The notes below the pieces were generated by a model that was not told the DNA's origin, ran no database searches, and worked only from the letters and a program-made list of their open reading frames with translations. Positions 36,821-45,449 of a stretch of 50,585 bases of DNA are shown here, one piece after another (position 1 is the first letter of the stretch; every line of letters begins with the position of its first letter). A program made the translations under genes and the position numbers. The DNA comes from Candidatus Cloacimonadota bacterium (GTDB lineage Bacteria; Cloacimonadota; Cloacimonadia; JGIOTU-2). The DNA is taken from positions 135,399 through 185,983 of the forward strand of contig JAFGDR010000031.1 in NCBI GenBank assembly GCA_016932035.1, read 5' to 3'.

Positions 36821-37840
36821 ATGGTCGTTTCAAAATCCGATCTAATTAAATTTTTCAATTCAATACAGTCAGAATATGAGGTTTATGTCCCCCATAAAAC
36901 TGAGCGGGAAGTTGACGACCTTGTATTTAAAAAATTTGATCCTGAAAAAGATTTTGTCCTCGATAAATACCGCACAGTTGATCCTGTACGAGCACTTTTT
37001 TATATGCCATCAGAAACCGTTCTGCCACCCTCTGCAAAATCAAAGAAAAGAATAATCGCAGGCGTAAAGAATTGTGATCTTATGGGACTTGCTGTTCTTG
37101 ATGATGCGCTACTTAAAGATAATTTTGTAGAGCCGAATTATAAAATCTGGAGAGAAAATTCATACATTATAAGTTGTGACTGCACGGGGGCACTTCCCAC
37201 CTGCCATTGCATTTTACTCGATAATAATCCCTATCCTGTAGAAAAAGAAGGTGAAGTGCTTTACGATATTAACCTTTCTCCTGTCGATGATAAATATATC
37301 ATAACAATCGGTAGTAAGAAGGGGGAAGAACTCGCAGAAAAACTCAAAGAAGTGTGTACACTCTCAAGTGTAACTGATAATGATAAAGAGATCCGTGAAG
37401 CAAATCGAGCAGAGGTTCTCAAGAAGGTCAGAGACATCAATGCAGATTTTACACCTGACAGAAACTATGATGTGATCACAGAGAATAAAGAAGCTGCTAC
37501 ATGGAAAGAATTATGTAATGAATGTGTACAATGCGGTGCATGTACGAATATCTGTCCGACTTGTTATTGTCTTATCCTCAATGATGAAAGCACAAATGAG
37601 GAATTCAAAAAAGTTCGATCATGGGACTCCTGCCAATTGGTTGGATATGCAGAAGTTGCAGGTGGAGGAACGCCACGCGAACACAAATGGGAAACATTTA
37701 GAAATCGTTATCAATGCAAACATAATTTTATGAAGTTTAATTTCGATAAATTAGGATGCACAGGATGCGGGAGATGTATTTCTGCCTGTCCTGCTGAAAT
37801 CGATTTACGAGAAGTTATTCAAAGTTTACAGGAGGTTTAG
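36821..37840 (+). CDS. HydB-like 4Fe-4S subunit (sulfhydrogenase beta / AsrA-like)
   Basis: 339 residues, first gene of the hydrogenase operon. The N-terminal part has PSETVLPPSAKSKKRI and AGVKNCDLMGLAVLD, typical of HydB/AsrA-type proteins. Two 4Fe-4S motifs lie in the C-terminal third: CVQCGACTNICP (about 233) and CTGCGRCISACP (about 311). Several further Cys residues (NCDLMG, CDCTGALPTCHC) are also conserved-looking. In soluble sulfhydrogenases the beta subunit carries electrons between the flavin subunit and the NiFe module. It is followed one base later by the HydG-like gene. Confidence 0.88.
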   Translation: MVVSKSDLIKFFNSIQSEYEVYVPHKTEREVDDLVFKKFDPEKDFVLDKYRTVDPVRALFYMPSETVLPPSAKSKKRIIAGVKNCDLMGLAVLDDALLKDNFVEPNYKIWRENSYIISCDCTGALPTCHCILLDNNPYPVEKEGEVLYDINLSPVDDKYIITIGSKKGEELAEKLKEVCTLSSVTDNDKEIREANRAEVLKKVRDINADFTPDRNYDVITENKEAATWKELCNECVQCGACTNICPTCYCLILNDESTNEEFKKVRSWDSCQLVGYAEVAGGGTPREHKWETFRNRYQCKHNFMKFNFDKLGCTGCGRCISACPAEIDLREVIQSLQEV

Positions 37841-37841
37841 G

Positions 37842-38669
37842 TTGCCAGACAAGAACCCCTACGAAGTATTAAAAGCTGATGTGCTCGACGTCATCGAAGA
37901 ATCCCCTACGATCAAATCATTCTATCTCAAACCGGAAAGACCGTTTGAATTTGCTACTGGTCAGTTCATTGAACTTTCATTGCCGGGAATTGGAGAAGCA
38001 CCTTTTACGCCTTCATCCTCACATTATGAGAAAGAAAAAATATGGGTTACCATAATGAATGCCGGATTTGTCACCAACCAGATACATAAGGTTCAAAAAG
38101 GTGATGTGATGGGAATCCGCGGACCTTACGGAAAAGGATACCCACTCGACATTTTCAAAGGCAAAGATGTTCTCCTCCTTGGTGGCGGTGTGGGACTCGC
38201 TCCGCTTCGTTGTCTTCTCCAGACAATGATACATGATATTAATGATTATAAGAGTATCACAGTTTGCTTTGGTGCCCGTACACCAGATGATATGATCTAT
38301 AAAGATCAGATTAAAGATTGGAAAGGCCATGAAAAGATACACCACCTATGTACTGTTGATAAATGTTCTGAAAGCGATATCTGGAAAGGGAAAACTGGTG
38401 TTGTAACTATTCTACTTGATGATATCAAGGTTGATCCTAAAGAAGCCATTGCCGTGGTATGCGGACCTCCTATCATGATGAAATTCGGAACCTTCTCTTT
38501 GCTGGATAAAGGTTTTAAACAAGGAAATATCTACCTCTCAATGGAGAAGAAAATGTATTGCGGTTTCGGGCAGTGCAGACATTGTGTGATGGGTAAATAT
38601 TATGCCTGTAAAGATGGTCCCGTGTTCACGTATGAACAAATCAAAGACGAAGAAAAAATCTGGGATTAA
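37842..38669 (+). CDS. HydG-like FAD/NAD(P)-binding subunit (sulfhydrogenase gamma / AsrB-like)
   Basis: 275 residues. TTG 37842 is the start: CAGGAGG (37829-37835) is ideally spaced and no ATG fits. The domains are ferredoxin-reductase-like: an FAD barrel (ATGQFIELSLPG; GIRGPYGKGYP), an NAD(P) domain (LLLGGGVGLAPLRCLL, AVVCGPPIMM) and a C-terminal 2Fe-2S ligand set CGFGQCRHC...C. The family transfers hydride electrons from NAD(P)H to the iron-sulfur subunit. Its place ahead of a group-4 hydrogenase suggests that NAD(P)H, rather than only ferredoxin, can feed the membrane complex. Confidence 0.9.
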   Translation: MPDKNPYEVLKADVLDVIEESPTIKSFYLKPERPFEFATGQFIELSLPGIGEAPFTPSSSHYEKEKIWVTIMNAGFVTNQIHKVQKGDVMGIRGPYGKGYPLDIFKGKDVLLLGGGVGLAPLRCLLQTMIHDINDYKSITVCFGARTPDDMIYKDQIKDWKGHEKIHHLCTVDKCSESDIWKGKTGVVTILLDDIKVDPKEAIAVVCGPPIMMKFGTFSLLDKGFKQGNIYLSMEKKMYCGFGQCRHCVMGKYYACKDGPVFTYEQIKDEEKIWD

Positions 38670-38694
38670 TACATATTAAAGGAAAGATAGTATC

Positions 38695-39201
38695 ATGAAA
38701 AGATTATTTGTAGATATACCTAAGCTTCTGAAAGAAGAAAGTCTCGAATGCATTGATTGTGAATACTTGTATCACGAAGGAGCTAATCGCGGTGTATTCT
38801 CTATTGTAGAAATTGCTGAATTTGGTGCGTATTGCCGCCAATGCAAAGAATCCTTTTGTATCGAAGCATGCCCAAAGGATGCGCTTGAACACAGCCCAAC
38901 CAATATGATCTTACGTCATAATATGCGTTGTGTGGGTTGTAAGAGCTGCACGCTTGCCTGTCCCTTTGGTACGATCTTTCCCGAAGTCATTAACTATATA
39001 TCGCAGAAATGTGATTTCTGTTTAAATCAATTGGAAATTGATCCGAACTATGTCCCGCTTTGTGTAAAAACCGCTCCTAACGAAACACTTACTATGGTTG
39101 ATATCGACAAAGATGATCCTGAAAATAATATTTATCTTGTTGGAAGCAGAATGGTGGTCAAGACACATCACTGGCGAAATAAAGTCGGAAAAAATAAATA
39201 G
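38695..39201 (+). CDS. CooF/HycB-like electron-transfer ferredoxin subunit
   Basis: 168 residues with four cysteine clusters. The N-terminal CIDC pairs with later Cys residues. Then come CRQCKESFCIEACP and CVGCKSCTLACPFG, and finally CDFC with a distant Cys (YVPLCVKTAP). This is the HycB/CooF/DmsB pattern for up to four 4Fe-4S clusters. It likely bridges the HydBG-like flavin module and the membrane hydrogenase small subunit. SD AAAGGAA is present, and the nuoH-like gene follows 28 bp later. Confidence 0.88.
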   Translation: MKRLFVDIPKLLKEESLECIDCEYLYHEGANRGVFSIVEIAEFGAYCRQCKESFCIEACPKDALEHSPTNMILRHNMRCVGCKSCTLACPFGTIFPEVINYISQKCDFCLNQLEIDPNYVPLCVKTAPNETLTMVDIDKDDPENNIYLVGSRMVVKTHHWRNKVGKNK

Positions 39202-39229
39202 CATTGGATGATGAGGTTCAGGAGATAAT

Positions 39230-40159
39230 ATGCTAAAATATTTGTTCTATCTGCTCGTGTTCCCGGGCTTTCTCTTTGCATCCGTATTCGGACTCATCGT
39301 AGGATGGATAGAAAGAAAAGTCAGTGCTCGAGTTCAATTCCGCGTTGGTCCTCCTTTCTTTCAGAATTTTTATGACATATTCAAATTGTGGGGTAAAGAG
39401 ATCATACTGATAAAGAATTCCCCCTATTTCATTTTTATTATTGCTCCAATCATTGCATTTGCATCAGTTATCATATCATCAACAATCGTCGGGGTTTCTT
39501 TCTTCTACGGCATTGGTATCGGCGGAGATCTTCTCTTTATCATCTACCTGATGGTGATATATTCTGTTGCGATGATCCTTGGCGCATCGTCTACCGGTAA
39601 CATCTATTCCAGTATCGGGGCAGGACGTGAGATGAAGATGCTCATCTCGGATGAACTTGCATTCGTTCTGGTGATCCTCGTTCCGATCATCCATGCAGGA
39701 TATAAAATCAACCTTTCACAAATTTTAGCATATCAAAACGTAAACGGTATGATCATCGGTAGCGCTTCTGGCATTATCGCTTTTATCGTTGGCATCATTT
39801 GCCTACAGGCAAAGATGGGCATGGTTCCTTTTGATATCGCAGAAGCTGAAACAGAGATCGTCGAAGGACCGCTCATGGAGTATTCCGGTCCATTGCTTGC
39901 GTTCTGGAAACTTGCACATTATATGATGTATGTGTTCCTTCCAATGCTACTCGTTATCCTTTTCTGGGGTGGCATGAGTTTTGCTTCTTTTGGAACCATT
40001 ATGGCTGGAATTGGAAAATATCTGCTTGTAGTAGTACTGATGATACTTATCAGGAATACAAATCCTCGCGTTCGTATCGATTATGCAATAAATTTCTTCT
40101 GGAAATGGGCAAGCCCCCTTGCTCTTATCGCCGTAATTCTGGCAATCATAGGAGTGTAA
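39230..40159 (+). CDS. NuoH-like membrane subunit of group-4 hydrogenase (MbhM/HyfC-like)
   Basis: 309 residues with about eight helices. It carries signatures of the complex-I NuoH/HyfC family: GWIERKVSARVQFRVGPPFF near residue 25, an acidic cytoplasmic loop FDIAEAETEIVEGPLMEYSG near 203, and a final LRIDYAINFFW-like segment (RVRIDYAINFFWKW). It anchors the peripheral hydrogenase arm and forms the entry of the ion or quinone-like cavity. The next gene starts 3 bp later. Confidence 0.92.
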   Translation: MLKYLFYLLVFPGFLFASVFGLIVGWIERKVSARVQFRVGPPFFQNFYDIFKLWGKEIILIKNSPYFIFIIAPIIAFASVIISSTIVGVSFFYGIGIGGDLLFIIYLMVIYSVAMILGASSTGNIYSSIGAGREMKMLISDELAFVLVILVPIIHAGYKINLSQILAYQNVNGMIIGSASGIIAFIVGIICLQAKMGMVPFDIAEAETEIVEGPLMEYSGPLLAFWKLAHYMMYVFLPMLLVILFWGGMSFASFGTIMAGIGKYLLVVVLMILIRNTNPRVRIDYAINFFWKWASPLALIAVILAIIGV

Positions 40160-40162
40160 ATT

Positions 40163-40582
40163 ATGGCTTTCTATAATAAAATTATTAAAAAATCGATTTG
40201 GGTATTTCACGTCAGTGCAAGCCCGTGTAACAACTGCGACATCGAAATTCTTGATCTAATCACACCGGGATATGACGTCGAACGTTTTGGTATTAAGCTT
40301 GTCGGTTCAGCCCGTCATGCTGATGTTCTTCTTGTTACGGGTGTTGTTTCCTATAAAGTTGCACCTCGCATTAAGCAACTCTATGAACAAGCAGCAAAGC
40401 CGCTCTTTGTTGTTGGCATTGGAACTTGTACTGCTGGTGGCGCAACCTTCAAAACGAGTTATAATAAAGCAGGAATACCGCTTGAAAATGTTATACCGGT
40501 CAATGCATACGTCCCGGGATGCCCTCCTAAACCCGAAGCTATGATCGATGGTATAGTAAAATTATTAGGAACGTTAAAATGA
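40163..40582 (+). CDS. Group-4 [NiFe]-hydrogenase small subunit (NuoB/MbhJ-like)
   Basis: 139 residues, the compact small-subunit size of energy-converting hydrogenases. Four cysteines for the proximal 4Fe-4S cluster are seen: two in SPCNNCDIE, one in GTCTAGGATF and one in VPGCPPKPEAM. The body contains HADVLLVTGVVSY, as in NuoB-type subunits. It passes electrons between the ferredoxin-type subunit and the NiFe site in the large subunit. It overlaps the next gene by ATGA. Confidence 0.94.
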   Translation: MAFYNKIIKKSIWVFHVSASPCNNCDIEILDLITPGYDVERFGIKLVGSARHADVLLVTGVVSYKVAPRIKQLYEQAAKPLFVVGIGTCTAGGATFKTSYNKAGIPLENVIPVNAYVPGCPPKPEAMIDGIVKLLGTLK

Positions 40583-41028
40583 GCGACAAAGGCACAGAAT
40601 TTTTTGATACATTTAAAGATAAGATGACCAAAGTCATCCGCAAACCAAGAAGAAATTACTTCAACATAAAAAACGAAGACCTGATAGAGATCGCCGACTA
40701 TCTTTTCAATACAATGGGCTGCAGGCTTTCGATCTGTACTGCAACCGAGGTGTATGATGGATTGGAAGTACTCTATCATTTCTCTGATGACAAAACAGGG
40801 ATTTATTACAATCCGCGTGTAAAAACGAGTCTGGAAAATCCGGAGATCAATTCAATTGCACCAATGATCGCTGGTGCAAACTGGATCGAGAGAGAAATGT
40901 ATGATCTTTTTGGTATTAAGTTCAAGGGACATCCTGATCTGAAGAAATTGCTGACAATCAACAGCCCTCATTTCGGTGAAGATGACCATCCAATGCGTTT
41001 TAAGCGCAAGCGAACAATAGAGAAGTAA
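40579..41028 (+). CDS. NuoC-like hydrogenase subunit (30-kDa family; MbhK/HyfG-N-like)
   Basis: 149 residues of the complex-I 30-kDa family, with RLSICTATEVYDGLEVLYHF, NSIAPMIAGANWIEREMYDLFGI and a final HPDLKKLLT segment. The ANWIEREMYDLFGIKF motif is diagnostic. It caps the large subunit and stabilises the peripheral arm. It overlaps the small-subunit gene by 4 bases and lies 22 bp before the large-subunit gene. Confidence 0.93.
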   Translation: MSDKGTEFFDTFKDKMTKVIRKPRRNYFNIKNEDLIEIADYLFNTMGCRLSICTATEVYDGLEVLYHFSDDKTGIYYNPRVKTSLENPEINSIAPMIAGANWIEREMYDLFGIKFKGHPDLKKLLTINSPHFGEDDHPMRFKRKRTIEK

Positions 41029-41050
41029 CAGGTATGCAGAGGAGCATGTA

Positions 41051-42268
41051 ATGAGTAAATGCAGAATTCCTTTAGGACCTTTTCATCCATTGTTGGAAGA
41101 AGCGGAATTCTTTGATATAAAAGTCGAAGGTGAAAAAGTTGTTGATATTGAAATGGAAACCGGCTGGATGCACAGGGGTCATGAAAAGATCTCTGAAACC
41201 AAATCCTTTACCCAATCGATCTTCCTTGTAGAAAGAATTTGTGGAATTTGTTCGACCTCCCATCCATTCGCAGCAGTCCATGCTATGGAAGACATCGATA
41301 ATGTCGAAATACCAGAACGTGCGCAATATATACGAATTTTTATCGGAGAGATGGAACGAATCCACAGCCATCTGCTCTGGCTCGGGCTTGCTGGACATTT
41401 CATTGGATACGATACCCTTTGGATGTGGGCATGGAAATATCGCGAACCCGTTTTGCAAATATTCGAAAAAGTGTCGGGTAATAGAAATCACTATGCGATG
41501 TTCCGTGTCGGTGGTGTCGGGAGAGATTTTGATAATGATCTGATCCCTGAGATACATCCAATTCTTGATATGATCGAAAAGAAGATGCTTATGATAGCAG
41601 GCGCAGCACAAGATGATCCGGTACTTCGCTCACGTCTTAAAGGTGTCGGAGTGCTGACCAAAGAAGATGCTATAAATTACTGTGCTATTGGTCCTACAGC
41701 TCGTGCATCTGATGTTGATATAGACGTCAGACGAGATGATCCTCTTGAATATGATCTTGTAGATTTTGATGTTATCGTTTTACCGAACGGGGACGTTTAT
41801 GATAAATTAGTTGTTCGTGTACTTGAGATTATTGAATCTGTGAAAATTATCAGACAATGTCTTGACGCATTTCCAAAGATTGGTGGTGAATATATCAATA
41901 AAGTAAAACATATTTCGCCCGGAGAAGGTTGCGGAAGATACGAAGCACCACGCGGAGAAGTATTTCATTATATTAGAAGTGATGGCTCAAATCGTCCACT
42001 TCGTCATAAAGTTCGTGCTCCAAGTTTCTCAAATATTCCAACCTACAAAGCTTCGTGTGTTGGCATTCCGCTTGCAGATGCTCTTATCACACTTGCAGCT
42101 GTTGACCCATGCTACTGTTGTACCGAGCGCAGCATCCGAGTTATTGATAAAAATAATAAGAAATTAGAACATAATCTATTAACCATGTCTCGCCAAAAGA
42201 CCACACAACTCAAAAGTGACATAGTAGGAAGCGAGAAAACACCCATCGATCGAATTTTTGAAGATTAG
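41051..42268 (+). CDS. Group-4 [NiFe]-hydrogenase large (catalytic) subunit
   Basis: 405 residues. Both nickel-binding motifs are complete: RICGICSTSH (Cys64, Cys67) and DPCYCCTER (Cys354, Cys357). The protein is therefore a hydrogenase and not a NuoD subunit of complex I, which lacks them. A tail of 45 residues follows the final TER, as in large subunits that a maturation protease trims. The HycI-like gene at 48739 would be the matching protease. It catalyses reversible H2 production at the membrane arm. Confidence 0.95.
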   Translation: MSKCRIPLGPFHPLLEEAEFFDIKVEGEKVVDIEMETGWMHRGHEKISETKSFTQSIFLVERICGICSTSHPFAAVHAMEDIDNVEIPERAQYIRIFIGEMERIHSHLLWLGLAGHFIGYDTLWMWAWKYREPVLQIFEKVSGNRNHYAMFRVGGVGRDFDNDLIPEIHPILDMIEKKMLMIAGAAQDDPVLRSRLKGVGVLTKEDAINYCAIGPTARASDVDIDVRRDDPLEYDLVDFDVIVLPNGDVYDKLVVRVLEIIESVKIIRQCLDAFPKIGGEYINKVKHISPGEGCGRYEAPRGEVFHYIRSDGSNRPLRHKVRAPSFSNIPTYKASCVGIPLADALITLAAVDPCYCCTERSIRVIDKNNKKLEHNLLTMSRQKTTQLKSDIVGSEKTPIDRIFED

Positions 42269-42290
42269 GAATTCAAGAAAGGGTATATAA

Positions 42291-44105
42291 ATGTGGAATA
42301 ATTATCTATTTTTGCTTGTCGTTATCCCGATAATTGCAACCATTATCAGTCTATTTGTACCGACGATCATCAAAAAGCTACTCACCCTCGCTTCTGTAAT
42401 ATGGACGCTTATTCTCAGCATTAAGGTTTTCAGTGCAGAAGCACTCAGCTTTGGAATGTTCGGAGCAAATATTTTCCTCACTGACCAACTTTCACGATTC
42501 ATACTCCTGTTCATTAATATTCTCAGTTTGATCATTCTGATCTATTGCCTCAAGAATGTGAAAAAAGACTATGAGGGAAAATTCTTCCTTCTCTTTGCAT
42601 TGACGGTAAGTTTCTGTAATGGTGTTGCCCTGAGCGCAAATATGATCGCATTCATTATTTTCTGGGGACTCTCCGGAGCACTTGTATACCTGTTTGGAAT
42701 TTTAAATTCACCTAAGAGTGCCGATAGCTCAAGGAAAGCATTCATTATTATTGGAACATCAGATGTGCTGCTGCTTTTTGGTATGGTCATTATGTTTGTA
42801 ATGACCAAGAATCCAAACCTTTATATGGGCAAGATAACACTGTCCAGCGTGATGACCTATGTGGCATTTTTCTGTTTACTTCTTGCTTCATTTGCCAAAG
42901 CAGGTGCATTCCCGATGCATACGTGGCTACCTGATTATGCTAAAGATGCCCCTATCGAAGCAGTTGCAGAACTTCCAGCGGCAATGGATAAGCTTCTGGG
43001 AATTTACCTTTTTGCACGAATTATGATGAATTTCTTTGCCTATCCGTTTGTAATACAAGCGATCATTATGATACTGGGTGCCTTAACGATAATCTTTGCT
43101 GTTATGATGGCCCTTGTTCAACATAATGGTCGAAAACTTCTCGGATACCATGCTGTCAGCCAGGTTGGATATATGGTACTTGGTATTGGAACAGGGAATC
43201 CAATTGGTATTATCGGTGGACTCTTCCACATGCTGAATAATGCAATCTATAAATCAAGTTTATTCCTTTCACTTGGATCTGTGGAGAAAAGAACGGGAAC
43301 TTCCGAACTCGACAATCTCGGCGGTCTTGCACGAAAGATGCCCCTCACATTTGTGGCAGCATTGATCGGTGCCCTTTCAATATCGGGAATTCCACCCTTG
43401 AATGGATTCTTCTCGAAATGGATGGTTTACCAGAGTGTTCTGGAAACTGCATCAAAGCATGGTTCGATCTGGCAGATCGTGTTAAACCTTTGTTTCGTTC
43501 TCGCAGTGTTCGGAAGTGCTCTTACTCTCGCAAGTTTTATCAAATTTATACATGCGATCTTCCTCAGCAAATTGCCAAAGAAATATGACGCTGTTAAGGA
43601 GATCAGCTTTAATAACTGGATCGCAAATCTGTTGCTTGGAGCACTCTGTGTGATCTTTGGTGTGCTTGTATTTGCAATTCCAGTAAAGATGTTCTTGCTT
43701 CCCATTATTGGCACGGGAACGATTAAAACATTCCTTTTGGGGTTTTACAGTTCAAAGGTCATTCTCTACTTCTTTGCCGCATCAATCCTTCTTGGTCTGA
43801 TCATCTATCTTGTCTTCAAGAAAATCCGTTTTGATGATGAATATGTCGGTACCTATCCCACGACTGAAGCGAATCGTATCACCGGTGTTGAGTTCTATCA
43901 GGAAATCTCGAATATGAGACCGTTCAAGAAGATCTACGAGTGGGCAAATAAGAAATATTTTGATATTTATAAATGGGGAACAGTGTTTTCCCTGTGGCTT
44001 GGCGATGTCTTCCATAAGTTGCATTCTGGTTTATTACACACCTATGCGATATGGACACTCGCCGGTCTGGTGATCGTCACCATAATTTTGTTAAGTGCAA
44101 TTTAG
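42291..44105 (+). CDS. NuoL/MrpA-N-like antiporter subunit
   Basis: 604 residues with about 16 membrane helices. The Lys of the antiporter core lies in SFAKAGAFPMHTWLPDYAKD (helix 7 region), followed by the HNGRKLLGYHAVSQVGYM helix and a GIPPLNGFFSKW helix. The helix-5 site usually bearing Glu reads IIFWGLSGALVY, so Gly126 replaces it. A C-terminal amphipathic arm (RIMNF-like to IWTLAGLV) extends past the core. It is one of two antiporter-like subunits in the operon, the other being MrpD. Confidence 0.9.
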   Translation: MWNNYLFLLVVIPIIATIISLFVPTIIKKLLTLASVIWTLILSIKVFSAEALSFGMFGANIFLTDQLSRFILLFINILSLIILIYCLKNVKKDYEGKFFLLFALTVSFCNGVALSANMIAFIIFWGLSGALVYLFGILNSPKSADSSRKAFIIIGTSDVLLLFGMVIMFVMTKNPNLYMGKITLSSVMTYVAFFCLLLASFAKAGAFPMHTWLPDYAKDAPIEAVAELPAAMDKLLGIYLFARIMMNFFAYPFVIQAIIMILGALTIIFAVMMALVQHNGRKLLGYHAVSQVGYMVLGIGTGNPIGIIGGLFHMLNNAIYKSSLFLSLGSVEKRTGTSELDNLGGLARKMPLTFVAALIGALSISGIPPLNGFFSKWMVYQSVLETASKHGSIWQIVLNLCFVLAVFGSALTLASFIKFIHAIFLSKLPKKYDAVKEISFNNWIANLLLGALCVIFGVLVFAIPVKMFLLPIIGTGTIKTFLLGFYSSKVILYFFAASILLGLIIYLVFKKIRFDDEYVGTYPTTEANRITGVEFYQEISNMRPFKKIYEWANKKYFDIYKWGTVFSLWLGDVFHKLHSGLLHTYAIWTLAGLVIVTIILLSAI

Positions 44106-44121
44106 TTGTAAGGAGGCTTAA

Positions 44122-44661
44122 GTGCCAGTTGATGTTTGGTTGTACTTTATTTTAGGATTCATGATAATCGGTTCGATTGCAAGTCTGGAAATAAAGAACA
44201 TTCTCTCTTCGATCATCACGATTGGTGTGGTCGGACTGGGTTTGTCCTTGGCATTCCTCTTCTTAGGAGCACCGGACCTTGCACTCGTTCAGTTCGTGTT
44301 CGAAATTCTTTGTGTTATAATCTTGATCCGGGCTTTTGCAAAACGTTCGATCGAGGTTCGTGCACTGAAAAGAGATGTGCCGGAAACGATCATTGCAATA
44401 GTTATCCTGATCAGCATTTTCGTCTTGAGCATATTTGCTTTTAAAGATCTGCCTTCCTTTGGCAAACCCATCGTGCGTGTTGCTGAACGATACCTGGCTC
44501 GAGCAGGTGTGGAAACCGGTTCTCAGAATATCGTCACCTCCGTTATTCTAAACTACAGAATATATGATACCCTCGGTGAAGTCACCGTGCTTTTCACAGC
44601 GATTTTAGGTGCCTTTACCATATTGCGCAAACAAGGGAGGAAGAAAAGACATGCAGAATAG
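44122..44661 (+). CDS. MbhD/MbhE-like fused subunit (MrpA C-terminal region)
   Basis: 179 residues from a GTG start with AGGAGG upstream. The first half is the DUF4040/MbhD fold (LFLGAPDLALVQFVFEILCVI). The second half matches the MbhE/MrpA C-terminal domain (RIYDTLGEVTVLFTAILGAF). In many Mrp systems these are the end of MrpA, and in Pyrococcus Mbh they are two separate genes. Here they are one short gene after a separate NuoL-like gene. It overlaps the mrpB gene by 11 bases. Confidence 0.88.
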   Translation: MPVDVWLYFILGFMIIGSIASLEIKNILSSIITIGVVGLGLSLAFLFLGAPDLALVQFVFEILCVIILIRAFAKRSIEVRALKRDVPETIIAIVILISIFVLSIFAFKDLPSFGKPIVRVAERYLARAGVETGSQNIVTSVILNYRIYDTLGEVTVLFTAILGAFTILRKQGRKKRHAE

Positions 44662-45100
44662 TTTTCCCAAAGAAGGAATGTCTGTAATTGTTAAGACAAT
44701 TACACGTTTCACTGTCTGGTTGATCTTCTTATACGGTTTGTACATCGTTATTCATGGTCACCTTTCACCCGGTGGTGGTTTTGCAGGTGGAGTGATTATA
44801 GCGCTTTCTTATGTCCACCTGACCCTTGCATACGGAAAGAATTTCGTGTTGGAACGCGTTAATAAATTTGCGATGCATAGTCTCGAAGCAATTGCCGCAA
44901 TCCTTTTTGTGCTGACCGGTATTGCCGGTTTGTATATATTAGGAAGTTTCCTCGCAAATTTCATGGGCATTGGCAAGCTTTATACTCTCATAAGTGCTGG
45001 ATACATTCCGATGCTGAATATCTTCATTTGTGTGAAGGTAGGTATGGGTCTGTATCTCGTGTTCTATTACCTTGCAAGTTTCAAACCCAAGGAAGGATAA
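44651..45100 (+). CDS. mrpB: MrpB/MbhF-like subunit
   Basis: 149 residues from ATG 44651; an open frame upstream exists but overlaps more and lacks an SD. It has four helices and the MrpB signature HGHLSPGGGFAGGVIIALSY. Mrp subunits form the Na+/H+ antiport module that is joined to the hydrogenase arm. It precedes mrpC by 4 bp. Confidence 0.92.
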   Translation: MQNSFPKEGMSVIVKTITRFTVWLIFLYGLYIVIHGHLSPGGGFAGGVIIALSYVHLTLAYGKNFVLERVNKFAMHSLEAIAAILFVLTGIAGLYILGSFLANFMGIGKLYTLISAGYIPMLNIFICVKVGMGLYLVFYYLASFKPKEG

Positions 45101-45104
45101 GACA

Positions 45105-45449
45105 ATGATATTATATATAATGTGCTTTTTCCTCTTTTTGGTCGGTATATACGGTGCGATCACAAAGAGAGATCTGATTAAAATAATACTTGCAATCGGT
45201 ATCATGGGTTATTCCGTGAATCTTTTCCTCGTGCTACTTGCATACAGGACAGGAGCTCTTGTTCCCATCCTAAAAGAAGGACTCAACATTCCTGCAAGCA
45301 TGATGGTCGATCCTATTCCTCAAGCGCTTGTTCTAACCTCGATCGTGATCGAGCTTGGTATTACAGCTCTTATGGCTGCCCTTGCGATCAGGATCTATCA
45401 AAAATATGATACCTTTGATATTACGAAGATCAGGAGATTACAAGGATGA
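45105..45449 (+). CDS. mrpC: MrpC/MbhG-like (NuoK-related) subunit
   Basis: 114 residues, start at ATG 45105 with GGAAGG upstream. It is a three-helix NuoK/MrpC-type protein with GIMGYSVNLFLVLLA and the DPIPQALVLTSIVIELGITA segment that is diagnostic of the family. It overlaps mrpD by ATGA. Confidence 0.94.
   Translation: MILYIMCFFLFLVGIYGAITKRDLIKIILAIGIMGYSVNLFLVLLAYRTGALVPILKEGLNIPASMMVDPIPQALVLTSIVIELGITALMAALAIRIYQKYDTFDITKIRRLQG

Noticed and set aside
41051-42268. NuoD subunit of a complex I rather than a hydrogenase
   Set aside because: Both NiFe-binding motifs (CGIC and DPCxxC) are present, and NuoE/F/G-like NADH module genes are absent.
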